A stretch of DNA of 14,012 bases from SCUD01 sp036824505 (GTDB taxonomy: Bacteria; Pseudomonadota; Gammaproteobacteria; Steroidobacterales; Steroidobacteraceae). The notes beneath the pieces were generated by a model that saw only the letters and a program-made list of their open reading frames with translations, made no database searches and was not told the origin of the DNA. The DNA lies in contig DAITAA010000042.1 of assembly GCA_036824505.1 (NCBI GenBank), forward strand, positions 1-14,012, given 5' to 3'. Positions 6,001 to 11,306 of this stretch are shown here, in pieces. Position numbers and translations under genes: made by a program. Every line of letters starts with the position of its first letter. Position 1 is the first letter of the stretch.

Positions 6001-8984
6001 GTGCCTTCGCCCGCAAAGACGAACTCGGGAACATTCGGCTCATCAATCGCATTGACTTTGCCAAGGTAGGACCACGGCATGACGAACGAGATGCCGCGAA
6101 TCGTATGCAGGTACAGGAACTGATATGGCGCGGTCGGGTCGAAGTAGTCAGTGATTTCGGGTCGTGTGTAGACGGTGAAGTACTGATTGATGTTCCACGT
6201 GTTTGGTCCATTCCACGGATGGCCGACAAAGTTGTGCGATGTAAAGATGGCATCCTCGCCCGGTCCCGAGACGATCCAGTCGCTGCCCGCTCCCGCATCG
6301 ATCCAATCCGGACCGTAGCCAGTTTCAACATAATCGTTTCCCCCACCTGCTTCGACCTGGTCTGGCTCTGAGTATCGGCCCGTGTATTGGAGGTCTGGCG
6401 AAGATAGCTCGACATCGCCGCCCGTGATGATGACGTCATCGCCCCCGCGGTGCGCGAAAATCGTGTCCTCTCCGCCACCGGACTCGATTCTGTCGTTGCC
6501 GGCCGAGTCATACAGCGTGTCCAAGGCGTAGGTATACGTGTAGGGGCTGGATATCGTCTGCGTCGTCACGGGCATCGGTACCGGAAGATTGTCGGCCGAC
6601 AGCGTGAGCCCGAGCATAGGGTTCGCCGGCTCGGGAGAGCTGAAATCGCGGACGATCACTCTGCCGCCGGCTCCAGTCTTGGTGATGATCAGCGTGTTGG
6701 CGCTGCCGATGGCGTAGTTGAATTTCCCATCCGCGCTGCGCCAGACGTTGTCGGAAAGCTTCAAGCCGCCGCCGAGCGTGTCGCCATCCCAGATGATCGC
6801 GCCGCCAGTCTTGTCGAACTCGATGATCGTGTCGGTGCCTTCGCCACTATTGATGTAGTAGGCGTCGTTGCCCTGCCCACCGACGAGGGTGTCGTTGTTG
6901 GCCCCGCCTCGCAGCGCATCCGCGTCGGCGCCACCCACCAGCATGTCCTCGCCATCGCCGCCTTGCAGATCGTCGATGCCCGCGCCGCCTTCCAAATAGT
7001 CATCGCCAGCATTGCCGATCAGGATGTCGGCGCGGTCGCCGCCGTACAGACTGTCGTTGGCATCCGCACCCGTCAGGGTCTGCGGGGTGTCGTTGTTGCT
7101 GGCGCCGAAGATTACGCGTCGTACACCCAGCGCATCCTGCGACAGCGGCTGCAAGCTCACGGTAAAGCGCGTGTTGCTCGCTTTGTCGTCGAACAGCGTG
7201 GGCTGGGCGATGGCTTGGCCGGTGATGCGGCCGTTGTTAGCGGTGTAGTCGATGTCGGACTCGTTGGCCTTGACGACCCACTTGAGCATCTCGGCACGGT
7301 CGGTGTACCAGTTGTCAGAGAACCGAGCCTCTCCGCAAGCGCGCTGTGCAGGCGTGAGTGCCAGGTCCGCTTCCCATGCGGTGTAGTCGGTGCTATGCAC
7401 CGACCGCCAGACGTTCTTCAGATCCTCGGCGGCGCTTGCAACTGCGCCGTTGGGTAACAGGGAGAATGGACTGAGAGTCTTGAGCGCAACGAACTCGCCG
7501 AAGTCGATCTTGGCGGTGTTGGCCGTCAGCGGAGTGCTGTCGGAGGTAACCGAGGTGATGAGGAGCTTGCCGATCAACGATTGAAACGCAGCGCTGTCCG
7601 CAAGCGCCTTGAGGTTGTCGTGAAACCCGTTGCGCTTGTCGATATCGCCATACCCATAGCCGCCAAGCGCATACGGCGTCACCACAGCGCCCGCAGAGAC
7701 GACCATGCGGCGTAGAGCATCGAGCACATTCTCCAGCGCGTCGTATTCGTACTTCGAGCTAGCTTCGCCTCCGGGAATCAGCGTGCCGTCGGCGGTCTTG
7801 TTGGTCGCCCGAGTAAGCAACAGTGCAAGAGCATCGAGTGTCAACGATGGATCAAGTTTGTTCAGCGCACGCGACAAGGCGAGGCCGTCGGCGAGCAGCA
7901 CGATCGAGTGGCCGCCGCCGTATTCGCCGCTGCCCCAGGGAAAGAGTGACGGCCAGCCAGCGACCGCGGGTTGGTCCTCTATAAACACCTGCACCGCTGG
8001 GCCATGCACGCCGCTGTTGGCGACCCAGCTTTGATCATTCGGAAACTCACGGCCCCAGAGTTGCGTGACTTTCAGTTCCGCGCCATTGGCCAGTCCGGTG
8101 CGGGCCGGGTTGGAACCCAATGCGAGGAGTCCAAGTGTTCCGAACTGCTGCTGCGTTGCCCAACTTGCCCACGCTTGGCGCGGGTCGGCGTAGATGTTGG
8201 TCGCATCCAGCGGTCCAGTGGCGGCTTTCGCACTGGTGTACAGCAGCGCAATGCTGGTGTTGGTGGGGCTGGGTGCCGGCGCGGCGTCGGGGTTCGCGAG
8301 CACGGCGCGGAAGTACGTGAGCATGTCGTCGATGCCGCCGATTTGCGTGTTCCACGTGCCGCGCCCCGCACCGTTGAACGTGACGGTCTGGTTGATCTCA
8401 GGAGCATGCAGTTCGGTGAAGACGGTGGCGAGATGACCGCCGAGCGAGTAGCCGGTCACGTTCAGCGTCGCCGCGGACGGCAACGTGCCCGAACTCTTCA
8501 ACCAGCCAAAGTACTGTTCCAGTGCGTCGAGTTGCGCCCAACCAAAGCCGGTGTTCGCCAAGGCGGCGTCCGCACCGTAGCCGTCGCGCTCTTTGTCGCC
8601 GCCGTCACTGATGAGCTTCGATTCGGTGGAACGGATCGCGAGCGTGAATTCACTGGTTGGATTCCCGGTCGCGTCCAACTTTTGAATTAGCGTCGCTGAA
8701 AATCCGGTGTTGGCCACCGGGCCGCCTGGAAACAAGTACTCGACGCTGCCGTCGGCGGGACGGTCGGAGGTCTGAGTAACGATCTTGTAGTTGGCCCAGA
8801 ACTCTTCGAACTGGATATCGGTGAATTTGGTCTGGCCGGTTTGCGGACCGAAGTTGCGATTGTTGCCTCGGACGAGTGCGCTTCTGACCGCTTGTTCGGA
8901 TGTCAACGTAACGTCTTCCAAGTAAGTCTCGGCAACCTGTTGCATAAGCAGGAATTGATAAAGCGATTCGATGTTCGTGTTCAT
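1..8984 (-). CDS. Giant RTX calcium-binding protein with N-terminal lipase-like domain (3' end outside window)
   Basis: The frame starts at ATG 8984 (MNTNIESLYQFLLMQQ...), with GGAG eight bases upstream, and is open for about 2,994 codons to the left edge. I checked the frame at more than ten points between 8984 and 3 and saw no stop or shift. Order: residues 1-~620 alpha/beta-hydrolase fold with GYSLGGH (Ser180) and candidate Asp337 and His359; from ~630 blocks of GGxGxDxLx nonapeptides alternating with RTX-associated beta modules; an aromatic linker at ~915-985; three CADG domains at ~1699-2003; more RTX; four longer units from ~2625. I found only two cysteines (about residues 550 and 2645), as expected for a T1SS substrate. 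By family, the repeats bind calcium and fold outside the cell, and a C-terminal signal engages the exporter; that end is off the window. Its ATG overlaps the upstream lipoprotein stop. A role as secreted lipase, toxin or adhesin is inferred; the RTX assignment is certain. Confidence 0.95.
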   Translation of the reverse strand, partial: MNTNIESLYQFLLMQQVAETYLEDVTLTSEQAVRSALVRGNNRNFGPQTGQTKFTDIQFEEFWANYKIVTQTSDRPADGSVEYLFPGGPVANTGFSATLIQKLDATGNPTSEFTLAIRSTESKLISDGGDKERDGYGADAALANTGFGWAQLDALEQYFGWLKSSGTLPSAATLNVTGYSLGGHLATVFTELHAPEINQTVTFNGAGRGTWNTQIGGIDDMLTYFRAVLANPDAAPAPSPTNTSIALLYTSAKAATGPLDATNIYADPRQAWASWATQQQFGTLGLLALGSNPARTGLANGAELKVTQLWGREFPNDQSWVANSGVHGPAVQVFIEDQPAVAGWPSLFPWGSGEYGGGHSIVLLADGLALSRALNKLDPSLTLDALALLLTRATNKTADGTLIPGGEASSKYEYDALENVLDALRRMVVSAGAVVTPYALGGYGYGDIDKRNGFHDNLKALADSAAFQSLIGKLLITSVTSDSTPLTANTAKIDFGEFVALKTLSPFSLLPNGAVASAAEDLKNVWRSVHSTDYTAWEADLALTPAQRACGEARFSDNWYTDRAEMLKWVVKANESDIDYTANNGRITGQAIAQPTLFDDKASNTRFTVSLQPLSQDALGVRRVIFGASNNDTPQTLTGADANDSLYGGDRADILIGNAGDDYLEGGAGIDDLQGGDGEDMLVGGADADALRGGANNDTLVGGQGNDAYYINSGEGTDTIIEFDKTGGAIIWDGDTLGGGLKLSDNVWRSADGKFNYAIGSANTLIITKTGAGGRVIVRDFSSPEPANPMLGLTLSADNLPVPMPVTTQTISSPYTYTYALDTLYDSAGNDRIESGGGEDTIFAHRGGDDVIITGGDVELSSPDLQYTGRYSEPDQVEAGGGNDYVETGYGPDWIDAGAGSDWIVSGPGEDAIFTSHNFVGHPWNGPNTWNINQYFTVYTRPEITDYFDPTAPYQFLYLHTIRGISFVMPWSYLGKVNAIDEPNVPEFVFAGEGTDLVVGGAGTDIVFGESGTDWVQGHGGHDLIDGGADADILQGDQPVTDLYFDEFHPGSSSEQGDDTIFGRDGNDLINGGGGQDYLDGGGGDDILDGGAGDDFLVGAKGSDQMEGGPGNDEYFFSVGDGADQITDASGKNRIRFGDALARLDVGLQLAGGGGLLLTYSTGAQQQSISAQGAVKFKASTSLADSITLDWRGEVIDAASIPATVPDLFVSFAGEEEVRIQDLIVATPGTSATIVGTEAADTLLDLAGDDLLQGGAGDDAIYGLVGNNRLEGGAGNDLIVGLLGTNAIDGGTGNDVLIGGLGADQIDGGGGDDTLFGAAGEDVLRGGDGDDIYVLRSGIGHDEVLDSTGSADVIKVAGGLRPQDIAVTRDATHIFLHIAGSSDRIAIQWYGSAANQIEQVQFEDRTVWTAANLEQFAAQWLLDTTGTEGDDSLWGSAAPESISGLGGNDSIGGGGGDDVLDGGPGDDTLSGDDGQDLLIGGTGNDWLIGDRRSGSSRVDTLIGGPGDDTYVVDSLDIVVEAPDEGYDTIETDSAGVLPDKVEALLLYGNQPVDVYGNALDNAIEGNDADNLVAAGDGDDVIRGWGGDDALQGDAGDDYLDGGEGNDTLTGGAGDDDYYLAWGAGQDLVIDESSTVRGDRVLLAPDLTPADVSLTRDAGDMVLSILGTTDELRIRWFDSPNHRIESVEFADGTVWNLNTDGTIATTGAGPIVANTIDIVNTDEDAALSWVVPADTFANADGASFSAASLGGGALPLWLTFDGATRTFSGTPGNAQVGEVQLQITASDALGRAATEPFIFKVNNINDAPSVVGALPDVSATEDALFALAIPSVFADVDVGDSLQLSATRADGSALPNWLTFDPAARAFSGTPLNADVGGLPVRVTATDVAGAKASDDFAIMVTNTNDAPLLAVALDDRSITTNATTDFSVPAGSFIDQDAGDVLTYSATQANGAPLPTWLTLDPVTGRFVASPANSLVGQVAVRLQATDSAGASATDNFDLFVTARPGVILNGTDNRDLLVGESGWDSLQGKGEIDYLGGGGGSDTLAGGFGSDVLDGDGFVWNDVYATRTLVVPSVEEGDDVLDGGVGNDVLRGGGGNDTLLGGEHEDRLSGQGGNDALRGGPGINLLFGGDEGVTAANGNDTYLHGAGDGFDTIEDLDSTPGNHDELEFDAGINPSSVVLRQNGTGLQVFFPTEAHRVEIRNYFSSSTPASSPGAGQIEAILFSSGVSWDFAAVQSILASTDNQSKVAGLYGVDSATYVYTAFATFDQNSPNFYSYIPDSNSPTEYTYSMPAGNTTGDTIVGGRASDVISGGGGRDLLIAGEGSHDRLQGNDGDDMLIAGSGGNVLDGGSGNDVLIGGAGEDAMLGGAGNDVIDAGKGNEFNFRAIDGGPGSDIYIYRRGDGDDSMVDYVDWYYGIYDDGSTDTLRFADINPNDVVLAWDYLDGKQQGRRFYIDGGAASVHVNFIERVEFADGTVWSKADINANTVLSSEFDDYRFLSTIESPFHGLGGNDTIEGTAADDQIYGDSGSDLLYGGAGGKDQLFGGEGNDRLVMGYPDPSVFPRGGAFIAAPGNGLLNGGPGADQLFGGNGNDVLDGGPGADEMRGGVGDDTYFADDALDKVSDDSGGSGFNEIVSSVSFNMQNSGCQKLTLVGSAISAIGSDWNDLLAGNALNNLLDGYAGDDRLTGGAGADQMIGGDGNDTFVVEDAGDSVLEENADRAIGGTDVIEASISFLLPQNVENLTLTGSGRTNGTGNSLNNVITGNAGANRLDGGAGTDTLSGGAGDDTYVIDSGADVVVEAVGGGADTIESSVTYTLQANVENLKLTGTVAINGTGNELDNFLIGNTGANTLTGGVGNDRLDGGAGADSMIGGLGDDSYVIDNASDAVTERSGEGNDVVEAGVTYTLGSNVEHLILTGAGAINGTGNSANNYLRGNTAANTLSGGTGLDVLQGGGGDDNLQDAGDPNLFDGGAGADTISGSKNAEFFVGGLGSDTI
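3..1112 (-). repeat. Four tandem ENLxLTG/NGTGN-type RTX units
   Basis: Four units of about 80-100 residues (roughly 825-1112, 575-815, 303-570 and 3-300) share one plan: VxYTLxxNVExLxLTG, then NGTGNxxxNxLxGNxxANxL, then two or three GGxGxDxL repeats, ending in DDTYVIDxxxDxVxE. The copy at 825-1112 is the most diverged and holds the only cysteine of the repeat region (NSGCQKLTL). The last copy runs into FVGGLGSDTI at the left edge, so the array may continue outside the window. This unit type is common near the C-terminal half of long RTX proteins. Confidence 0.88.
1130..2130 (-). repeat. RTX blocks flanking another beta module
   Basis: At about 1810-2130 the repeats include GDTIVGGRASDVISGGGGRD and LIGGAGEDAMLGGAGNDVI. 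At 1540-1810 there is a beta module: SDIYIYRRGDGDDSMVDYVD, NDVVLAWDYLDGKQQGRRFY and IERVEFADGTVWSKADIN. At about 1130-1480 the RTX repeats resume: GLGGNDTIEGTAADDQIYGD, GGAGGKDQLFGGEGNDRLVM and GGPGADQLFGGNGNDVLDGG. Confidence 0.88.
2265..2570 (-). other. RTX-associated beta module
   Basis: The frame reads NDTYLHGAGDGFDTIEDLDS, HDELEFDAGINPSSVVLRQN, HRVEIRNYFSSS and QIEAILFSSGVSWDFAAVQS. The strand order matches the modules at 3900-4143 and 4745-5000. A short segment (STDNQSKVAGLYGVDSATYV and onward) then leads to the next RTX block. Confidence 0.7.
2590..2970 (-). repeat. RTX nonapeptide block after the CADG domains
   Basis: The RTX motifs resume with LNGTDNRDLLVGESGWDSL and run through LGGGGGSDTLAGGFGSDVL, DVLDGGVGNDVLRGGGGND and LSGQGGNDALRGGPGINLL. 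An irregular segment (DGFVWNDVYATRTLVVPSVE) interrupts the block about a third of the way along. Confidence 0.92.
2975..3890 (-). repeat. Three tandem cadherin/dystroglycan-like (CADG, He_PIG) domains
   Basis: Three ~100-residue units follow each other in coding order: about 3565-3890, 3265-3562 and 2975-3262. Each contains D(E)DA or an equivalent near its start, an FxDxDxGDxLxxSAT-type strand, LPxWLTFDxxTRxFSGTP, and VxLxxTAxDxxGxxAxxxFxxxVxNxNDAP. The second copy (ATEDALFALAIPSVFADVDV, LPNWLTFDPAARAFSGTP) is the most canonical; the third is diverged (FVASPANSL in place of FSGTP). Such domains are calcium-binding immunoglobulin-like spacers or adhesion modules in large bacterial surface proteins. 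Here they sit in the middle of the RTX region. Confidence 0.88.
3900..4143 (-). other. RTX-associated beta module preceding the CADG domains
   Basis: The frame reads DDDYYLAWGAGQDLVIDESS, LTPADVSLTRDAGDMVLSI, TDELRIRWFDSPNHRIESV and EFADGTVWNLN. It is the clearest copy of the haemolysin-type calcium-binding protein-related module in this protein, and it directly precedes the first cadherin-like domain. Confidence 0.8.
4144..4720 (-). repeat. RTX nonapeptide blocks 5 and 6
   Basis: The first block includes GLGGNDSIGGGGGDDVLDGG and further GGPGDDTLSGDDGQDLL-type repeats, ending in DDTYVVDSLDIVVEAPDEG. The second includes ALDNAIEGNDADNLVAAGDG, GGDDALQGDAGDDYL and GEGNDTLTGGAGDDDYYLAW. They are separated by a short VEALLLYGNQPVDVYGN segment, related to the ENLxLTG units near the left edge. 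Confidence 0.92.
4745..5000 (-). other. RTX-associated beta module (haemolysin-type calcium-binding protein-related)
   Basis: After a closing RTX repeat, the frame reads DDIYVLRSGIGHDEVLDS, LRPQDIAVTRDATHIFLHI, SDRIAIQWYGS and IEQVQFEDRTVW. This is the order found in the domain that commonly follows RTX blocks in large haemolysin-type proteins (Pfam HCBP_related type). It probably caps the preceding beta-roll. Confidence 0.75.
5000..7105 (-). repeat. RTX nonapeptide blocks 1-4
   Basis: Four blocks of GGxGxDxLx repeats (about 6880-7105, 6240-6530, 5640-6030 and 5000-5290) follow the hydrolase domain. Examples are LEGGAGIDDLQGGDGEDML, LDGGGGDDILDGGAGDDFL and LIGGLGADQIDGGGGDDTL. Each such block is expected to form a calcium-bound parallel beta-roll. 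Between blocks lie non-repeat segments: about 6560-6830 (SADGKFNYAIGSANTLIITK and onward), the aromatic linker at about 6030-6240, and about 5300-5630, which has the usual NDEYFFSVGDGADQITD entry of an RTX-associated module. Confidence 0.93.
6030..6240 (-). other. Aromatic-rich non-RTX linker inside the RTX region
   Basis: About 70 residues interrupt the beta-roll between RTX blocks 2 and 3. The segment includes WNGPNTWNINQYFTVYT, ITDYFDPTAPYQFLYLH and ISFVMPWSYLGKV. It is rich in Trp, Tyr and Phe and has no glycine-aspartate repeat, while RTX motifs resume on both sides in the same frame (SGPGEDAIF before it, FAGEGTDLVVGG after it). I do not recognise a domain. It could be a specialised module such as a binding patch, or a degenerate RTX-associated beta module. 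Confidence 0.6.
7110..8984 (-). other. N-terminal alpha/beta-hydrolase (lipase-like) domain of the RTX protein
   Basis: Residues 1-~620 contain no RTX repeats. LNVTGYSLGGHLATVFTELH places a classical GxSxG nucleophile elbow at Ser180, followed by an FNGAGRGT segment. Further on, VQVFIEDQPAVAGW (Asp337) and GGGHSIVLLADGLALSRALN (His359) are candidates for the rest of a Ser-Asp-His triad. This arrangement resembles lipase-like domains known at the N-termini of other large RTX proteins; the Asp assignment is the least certain because the Asp-His spacing (22 residues) is short. There is no Sec signal peptide, in agreement with type I export. The likely activity is hydrolysis of an ester, such as a lipid or phospholipid, but the substrate cannot be read from the sequence. 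Confidence 0.8.
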
Positions 8985-10021
8985 TTCCGTTTCTCCAGGG
9001 TTTGGTCAATGAACTTCAGAACATCCGGATACACCGCGGGCTTGAGGACGCGCGGAATCCAGGCGGTGGCGCCGTAGATTTCCGGGCGCGGCATAACTTT
9101 CCTATTGAATGGACACTGACCGGCGTTCTCCCAGTAGATGCCCTCCGGACGGTTCGTTGTGAAACCGGTGATACCGAAGTCGCGAAACACGGCCAGCACT
9201 TCGTTGCTCTGTCGATCGAGGACGATCAACTCATGGCCGGCGATCAGATGCTCGCGATCGTCGAAGCGACGGATGCCGCGCCACGTCACTGCGTACCGAG
9301 AACCCGGCTCAGTTAATCGCTCGACCGTGAAGTCCTGTTTGCGGTCGATGAATCCGGACAACTTCCAGAAAGAACTGACCTGCTCGGGATCCGGGTATTC
9401 GACATAGAGGTAGGTGTGGTGAGGCGGATTCACGTAGCCAATCGCGTCACGCTTCGGCGAGTTCTTGAATCCATAATGGGACTGCAGCTTCGGCGCCTCG
9501 GTCGACCATCGATCGTTCTGTTGCGGCACCGACAATCCGGGGATGAACCGCAAGAACACAAACCCATCGACGTTGTCCACCGTCTTCAGAATGAAGCTGC
9601 CCGCTTCCGTACTGCATAAGTGCTCCCAGTACTGCCGCGACACGTTGTGATTGCCGGGCCACACCGCCTTCAGACGCGCCGCCCAGAAGTCGAACGGCAC
9701 CGGTTTCGGAATCGAGTCAGGCAAATGAATGCTGTGCGCGAACTTGCCTTCTGGCGTGCTCACCCACTCAACGGGAATTTCGTAGGGTTGACCTTCGACC
9801 TTGACGAAGGTCTTCCATTCGTAAGGACTGCTGCGTGATCCGCAGGCCGACGTGAGCATCAAAGCAAGCAAGGCGGCCGCGAAAGCACACGAGTTGGTTC
9901 TTGGGAACATGTGGCACTCGGAGCCGACAGGACGTCGGCTGCGGCGCGGCTCGTCGTTTCCATCGCGGCCGCGCAAGTTGTTGCCGCCATCGCCGCGCAG
10001 TTGATGCACGTCCACGCTCAT
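8981..10021 (-). CDS. Lipoprotein-like protein of unknown family, encoded between hlyD and the RTX gene
   Basis: 346 residues from ATG 10021, which overlaps the hlyD stop as ATGA and has GGGGAGGGAG just upstream. Its own TGA overlaps the RTX ATG in the same way. A second start, ATG 9910 (residue 38, MFPRTNSC...), gives a 309-residue protein with a textbook lipoprotein signal: a hydrophobic stretch AFAAALLALMLTSAC, then GSRSS, with a plausible acylated Cys. The mature part is soluble in character, rich in Trp, Tyr and Pro (YEWKTFVKVEGQPYEIPVEW, FDFWAARLKAVWPG, HHTYLYVEYPDPEQVSSFWK), and ends in LKFIDQTLEKRK. I do not recognise the family. Position and probable lipidation recall FrpD, the meningococcal outer-membrane lipoprotein that binds the RTX protein FrpC; I see no sequence evidence of homology. 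Anchoring, chaperoning or immunity against the hydrolase domain are all possible. Confidence 0.85.
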   Translation of the reverse strand: MSVDVHQLRGDGGNNLRGRDGNDEPRRSRRPVGSECHMFPRTNSCAFAAALLALMLTSACGSRSSPYEWKTFVKVEGQPYEIPVEWVSTPEGKFAHSIHLPDSIPKPVPFDFWAARLKAVWPGNHNVSRQYWEHLCSTEAGSFILKTVDNVDGFVFLRFIPGLSVPQQNDRWSTEAPKLQSHYGFKNSPKRDAIGYVNPPHHTYLYVEYPDPEQVSSFWKLSGFIDRKQDFTVERLTEPGSRYAVTWRGIRRFDDREHLIAGHELIVLDRQSNEVLAVFRDFGITGFTTNRPEGIYWENAGQCPFNRKVMPRPEIYGATAWIPRVLKPAVYPDVLKFIDQTLEKRK

Positions 10022-11206
10022 CGCTCCCTCCCCGCCTCACTCGACACACGCTGCACCGGACTGAGCAGATACTCCATTACGGTTCTCCTTCCCTGATGAA
10101 TCTCTGCTGTGATCGCCATCCCAGGTGCGATCTTCAGTTCACCGCGGTCCGGCAGTTGCAGACTCTGGCGATCCAGTTCGATCACCGCCTTGTACGCAAG
10201 CGGCGGTGCTGCCATCGGATGCGCGCCCATCGCTTTCGCCGTTGCCTGCTGATCGACCGCATCGGCGCTGACCTGCACGACCTTGCCTTCGAGCATTCCG
10301 TATTTCTGGAACGGATAGGCGGCGAGCTTGACGCGCGCGGCCTGCCCGATCTCGACAAAACCCACGTCCTCGTTGGCGAGCAGCGCTTCGGCGTGCAGGC
10401 GATCACCCTGCGGCACCAGGTTCAGCAGCGGTGTGCCGGCCTGCACCACGGCGCCGAGCGTCGTCGGCGCGAAATCCTGAACGATGCCATCGGCCGGCGC
10501 GCGCACTTCAAGCTGCTGTGAACGGAAACCGAGCTTGGCCTGCTCCTGGGTCAGTCGCTCGACCGCCGCCTGCGCCTCGACGCGTTCGGTCAGCACCTGG
10601 CTGCGGAAACTGGAGCGCAGTTGCACGATGCGCTGTTGCGCCTGGGCGATGGCGGAGTCGAGCGCCTGCATGGTCGCGTGCTGCGCCTTGAGGTCCTGCT
10701 CGCGCTCGATCAGATCCTTGCGCTTCTCGGCGGCGAGCAGTTCGCCGACAAAGCCTTCCTTGTGCAGCTGGGCGTAGCTGTCGGCGGCCTGGCTGACGAC
10801 GGGCAAGGTGTGCGAGAGCTTGTCGCGCACCTGCAGGGCCGCGTGTCGCTCATTGGTCGCGCGTTGCGCGGCCTGCTGCTCCTGTGCGATGGCGTCGGCC
10901 AGCGCCAGTCTGCGTGCGGCGAACTGCTGGCTGACCTGGGCGAAGAGTGCTGGCGGATCGCCGGGTGCCAGCGCAGGCGCCTTGTCGGCAAGCGCGGCAT
11001 CGATCGCCGCAATCGAAATGCGCTTGAGCGCGAGTTCCTTTTCGACGCTGGCGGCATCCGCGCCATTGAGCGTCGCGTCCAGCCGCAACAGAAGTTGACC
11101 TGATCTGACAACGTCGCCATCGCGCACGCGAATCTCGCGCACGATGCCGGCGTCGGCCGCCTGCACCGTCTTGACCTGCGAGGCTGGCACGAGCTTTCCG
11201 GGGGCG
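10018..11206 (-). CDS. hlyD: T1SS periplasmic adaptor, HlyD family (5' end in assembly gap)
   Basis: The reading frame emerges from the gap as APGKLVPASQVKTVQAADAG and ends with TGA at 10018. The visible ~395 residues hold the first lipoyl half (DAGIVREIRVRDGDVVRSGQ), a long alanine/glutamine-rich alpha-helical coiled-coil hairpin (about 10540-11080), and the second lipoyl half (RAPADGIVQDFAPTTLGAVV). A beta-barrel segment includes YPFQKYGMLEGKVVQVSADA, and the C-terminus (APGMAITAEIHQGRRTVMEY, LLSPVQRVSSEAGRER) is typical of the family. By comparison with E. coli HlyD (478 residues), the cytoplasmic tail and single membrane helix are missing and lie in the gap. The protein links the inner-membrane exporter to a TolC-type channel. 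GTG at 11190 is an internal codon and not the start. Its stop overlaps the next gene by ATGA. Confidence 0.95.
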
Positions 11207-11306
11207 NNNNNNNNNNNNNNNNNNNNNNNNNNNNNNNNNNNNNNNNNNNNNNNNNNNNNNNNNNNNNNNNNNNNNNNNNNNNNNNNNNNNNNNNNNNNNN
11301 NNNNNN
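11207..11306. other. Assembly gap of 100 N
   Basis: Exactly 100 N are a conventional placeholder for a gap of unknown size. On the right the exporter frame stops after the Walker B segment (VLIFDEATS); on the left the adaptor frame begins after its membrane helix. Using E. coli HlyB (707 residues) and HlyD (478 residues) as rulers, about 70 exporter residues and about 80 adaptor residues are missing, so the true distance should be nearer 450 bp than 100 bp. Confidence 0.97.

Noticed and set aside
5552..6511. Minus-strand open frame of 319 codons, and similar ones at 4550-5311, 2060-2572 and 1331-1888
   Set aside because: They are shifted frames of the RTX gene (Ser/Thr/Arg-rich). The correct frame at the same positions gives well-formed RTX repeats.
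1..7100. CRISPR array or microsatellite suggested by recurrent GTCGTCGCC-like words
   Set aside because: The words have no fixed repeat/spacer spacing. They are degenerate codons for Gly-Asp-Asp/Gly-Asn-Asp nonapeptides on the other strand.
6450..7457. Plus-strand open frame of 335 codons
   Set aside because: It lies antisense to the RTX gene. Repetitive GGxGxD codons in GC-rich DNA leave the antisense strand open; the product is low-complexity and has no family features.
7971..8690. Plus-strand open frame of 239 codons opposite the hydrolase domain
   Set aside because: The minus strand here encodes the GYSLGGH domain in frame with the RTX repeats; the plus-strand product has no recognisable features.
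9768..10049. Minus-strand open frame of 93 codons at the hlyD/lipoprotein junction
   Set aside because: It overlaps both the hlyD end and the lipoprotein gene in another frame, is Arg-rich and shows no signal or domain.
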